NCBI GenBank assembly: GCA_003168255.1 | Contig: PMSU01000170.1 | Location: 13,386 to 77,385 of the forward strand | Direction: 5' to 3' | DNA from: Actinomycetota bacterium | GTDB taxonomy: Bacteria; Actinomycetota; Actinomycetes; Streptosporangiales; Streptosporangiaceae | DNA length: 64,000 nt | In this document: positions 62,741 to 64,000 of the stretch, piece by piece | Layout: every line of letters starts with the position of its first letter | Position numbering within the stretch: the first letter of the stretch is position 1 | Program-made: the position numbers and the translations under genes | Notes under the pieces: generated by a model | Seen by the model: the letters and a program-made list of their open reading frames with translations, nothing else | Database searches by the model: none | What the model was told of the DNA's origin: nothing

Positions 62741-63745
62741 ATGAGCATGCCGTTGCGCCAGAGCCTGCGGATCGGGTCATACCTGATGCGCCAGAAGCTG
62801 GCCCGCAATTCCAAGTTTCCGCTGCTCGTCGAGCTCGAGCCGCTGTTCGCCTGCAACCTGAAGTGCGCGGGCTGCGGCAAGATCCAGCAGCCGCACGATG
62901 TGCTGAAGCAGCGCATGCCGGTCGAGCAGGCCATGGCTGCGATCGAAGAGTGCGGCGCGCCCATGGTGTCGCTGGCCGGCGGCGAGCCGCTGATGCACCC
63001 GCAAATCGACGAGCTGGTGCGCCTGCTCGTCGCCAAGAAGAAGTTCGTGTTCCTGTGTACGAACGCGCTGCTGCTGCCCAAGAAGCTGGACAAGTTCAAG
63101 CCGTCGCCGTACTTCGCCTTCGTGGTGCACATCGACGGGCTGCGCGAGCGGCACGACGAGTCGGTCTGCAAGGACGGCGTGTTCGACGAGGCGGTCGCGG
63201 CGATCAAGGAAGCCAAGCGCCGCGGGTTCAAGGTCAACACGAACACCACGGTCTTCAACACCGACACGCCGCAGACCGTGATCGACGTGCTCGACTACCT
63301 CAACGACGACCTGGGCGTCGACGAGATGCAGATCTCGCCTGCCTACGCGTATGAGAAGGCGCCCGACCAGGAGCACTTCCTCGGCGTGACGGAGACCAGG
63401 GAGCTGTTCAAGAAGGCGTTCGACAACGGCAACAGGAAGCGGTGGCGGCTGAACCACTCGCCGCTGTTCCTCGACTTCCTCGAGGGCAAGACCGACTTTG
63501 GCTGCACCGCGTGGGGGATTCCTTCGTACTCGCTGCTCGGCTGGCAGAAGCCGTGCTACCTGATGAACGACGGGTACGTGAAGACCTACAAGGAACTGAT
63601 CGAGACCACCGACTGGGACTCTTACGGGCGCGGCAAGGACCCGCGATGCGCGAACTGCATGGCGCACTGCGGCTACGAGCCGTCCGCGGTCCTGGCCACG
63701 ATGGGATCTCTGCGCGAATCGATCCGCGCCGTCCGCGGTATCTGA
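62741..63745 (+). CDS. hpnH: adenosyl-hopene transferase HpnH (radical SAM)
   Basis: A 334-residue radical SAM enzyme that attaches the 5'-deoxyadenosyl group to diploptene, the first step to extended hopanoids. The [4Fe-4S] motif is CNLKCAGC (C38, C42, C45), followed by SLAGGEPLMHP and, near the end, a SPASM-like Cys set in RCANCMAHCGYE. GGAGGT is placed 7 bases before the ATG at 62741. It lies 51 bases after the HpnG-IspH gene, probably in one transcript. Confidence 0.95.
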   Translation: MSMPLRQSLRIGSYLMRQKLARNSKFPLLVELEPLFACNLKCAGCGKIQQPHDVLKQRMPVEQAMAAIEECGAPMVSLAGGEPLMHPQIDELVRLLVAKKKFVFLCTNALLLPKKLDKFKPSPYFAFVVHIDGLRERHDESVCKDGVFDEAVAAIKEAKRRGFKVNTNTTVFNTDTPQTVIDVLDYLNDDLGVDEMQISPAYAYEKAPDQEHFLGVTETRELFKKAFDNGNRKRWRLNHSPLFLDFLEGKTDFGCTAWGIPSYSLLGWQKPCYLMNDGYVKTYKELIETTDWDSYGRGKDPRCANCMAHCGYEPSAVLATMGSLRESIRAVRGI

Positions 63746-64000
63746 TCGGCGGGGTGCCCGGCACGCCAGCTCCGGCTGCCGGCCCCCCGCCGCCCGGCTC
63801 GCCATCACCCCGCACCAGCCAGGCAGGGACAAACGCCGCGTGGGTCATCCCCACCCGGATAGTAGGCGTCTAGCCATGGGCTCGCCGTGCCCGCGGCCAT
63901 ATGGCCTGTTGTCGGGCTGATTATCGCCTTCTCCTCCTTCGATGAGCCCAGCTTGAATGAGATGGTCTGCCCTGCGAGGCAAGCCAGCGGTCAGCTGAGG
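63746..64000. other. right edge, no gene recognised
   Basis: No supportable gene in this stretch. In related actinobacteria, ispG, dxs or hpnO often follow hpnH, so the operon may continue beyond the window. Confidence 0.5.

Noticed and set aside
63442-63873. Plus-strand frame continuing past hpnH
   Set aside because: It is a shifted reading of hpnH followed by low-complexity sequence; no start or domain supports a gene.

Overview
This is a high-GC window with dense gene packing. Many gene pairs overlap by ATGA or GTGA, GTG starts are frequent, and there is an XRE-DUF5753/DUF397/anti-sigma-type ATPase set, an F420-dependent oxidoreductase and a bacterial hopanoid operon. Together these indicate a filamentous-type actinomycete (Streptomyces or Streptosporangiales-like); the genus cannot be told from the sequence. 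No tRNA, rRNA, CRISPR array, transposase or integrase was seen.

Layout. 1-2.3 kb: a carboxymuconolactone decarboxylase-like protein and two unrecognised genes on the minus strand. 2.4-6.2 kb: a tightly coupled shikimate operon aroC-aroK-aroB-aroQ-aroK2 with two different shikimate kinases. 6.2-11.7 kb: LLM oxidoreductase, a divergent MocR regulator/EamA exporter pair, a small membrane protein and a secreted NlpC/P60 hydrolase. 11.8-14.2 kb: pepQ-type peptidase, efp, nusB. 14.3-17.8 kb: a GT2-GtrA fusion and a large GT39-type membrane glycosyltransferase. 18-20.3 kb: a probable PD-(D/E)XK nuclease beside the ATPase/XRE/DUF397 trio. 20.8-23.7 kb: a LAL-type LuxR regulator. 23.7-26.5 kb: VOC protein, tautomerase and two related alpha/beta hydrolases. 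27.6-31.3 kb: a secreted NHL beta-propeller made of ten exact 201-bp units, and a secreted beta-sandwich-like protein. 31.5-43.9 kb: a duplicated polysaccharide locus in which each copy has a GT39-like membrane protein, a cellulose-synthase-like GT2 and GH26 hydrolase(s), followed by a membrane-anchored unknown. 43.9-50.6 kb: Eis-like acetyltransferase, SpoIIE-type phosphatase, crotonase/TetR pair with a perfect operator palindrome, a COG4705 membrane protein and an orphan histidine kinase. 50.6-53.6 kb: a two-gene Trypco2 plus trypsin-STAND-helical repeat module that looks like an NTPase conflict system. 54.6-63.7 kb: hpnC-hpnD-hpnE-polyprenyl synthase-shc-(hpnG::ispH)-hpnH.

How the parts work together. 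The aro operon converts DAHP to chorismate steps (DHQ synthase, DHQ dehydratase, shikimate kinase, chorismate synthase; no aroE or aroA here). The hopanoid operon carries farnesyl diphosphate to squalene, hopene and the adenosyl/ribosyl-hopane branch, and adds an IspH domain for isoprenoid supply. The duplicated GT/GH26 locus is arranged like a synthase-plus-trimming-hydrolase system for a cell-surface beta-glycan. The best candidates for something little described are the Trypco2/trypsin-STAND pair, the duplicated GT-C/GT2/GH26 polysaccharide operon and the HpnG-IspH fusion. A cross-cutting feature is the presence of short in-frame tandem DNA repeats inside many genes, including aroQ, nusB and shc.
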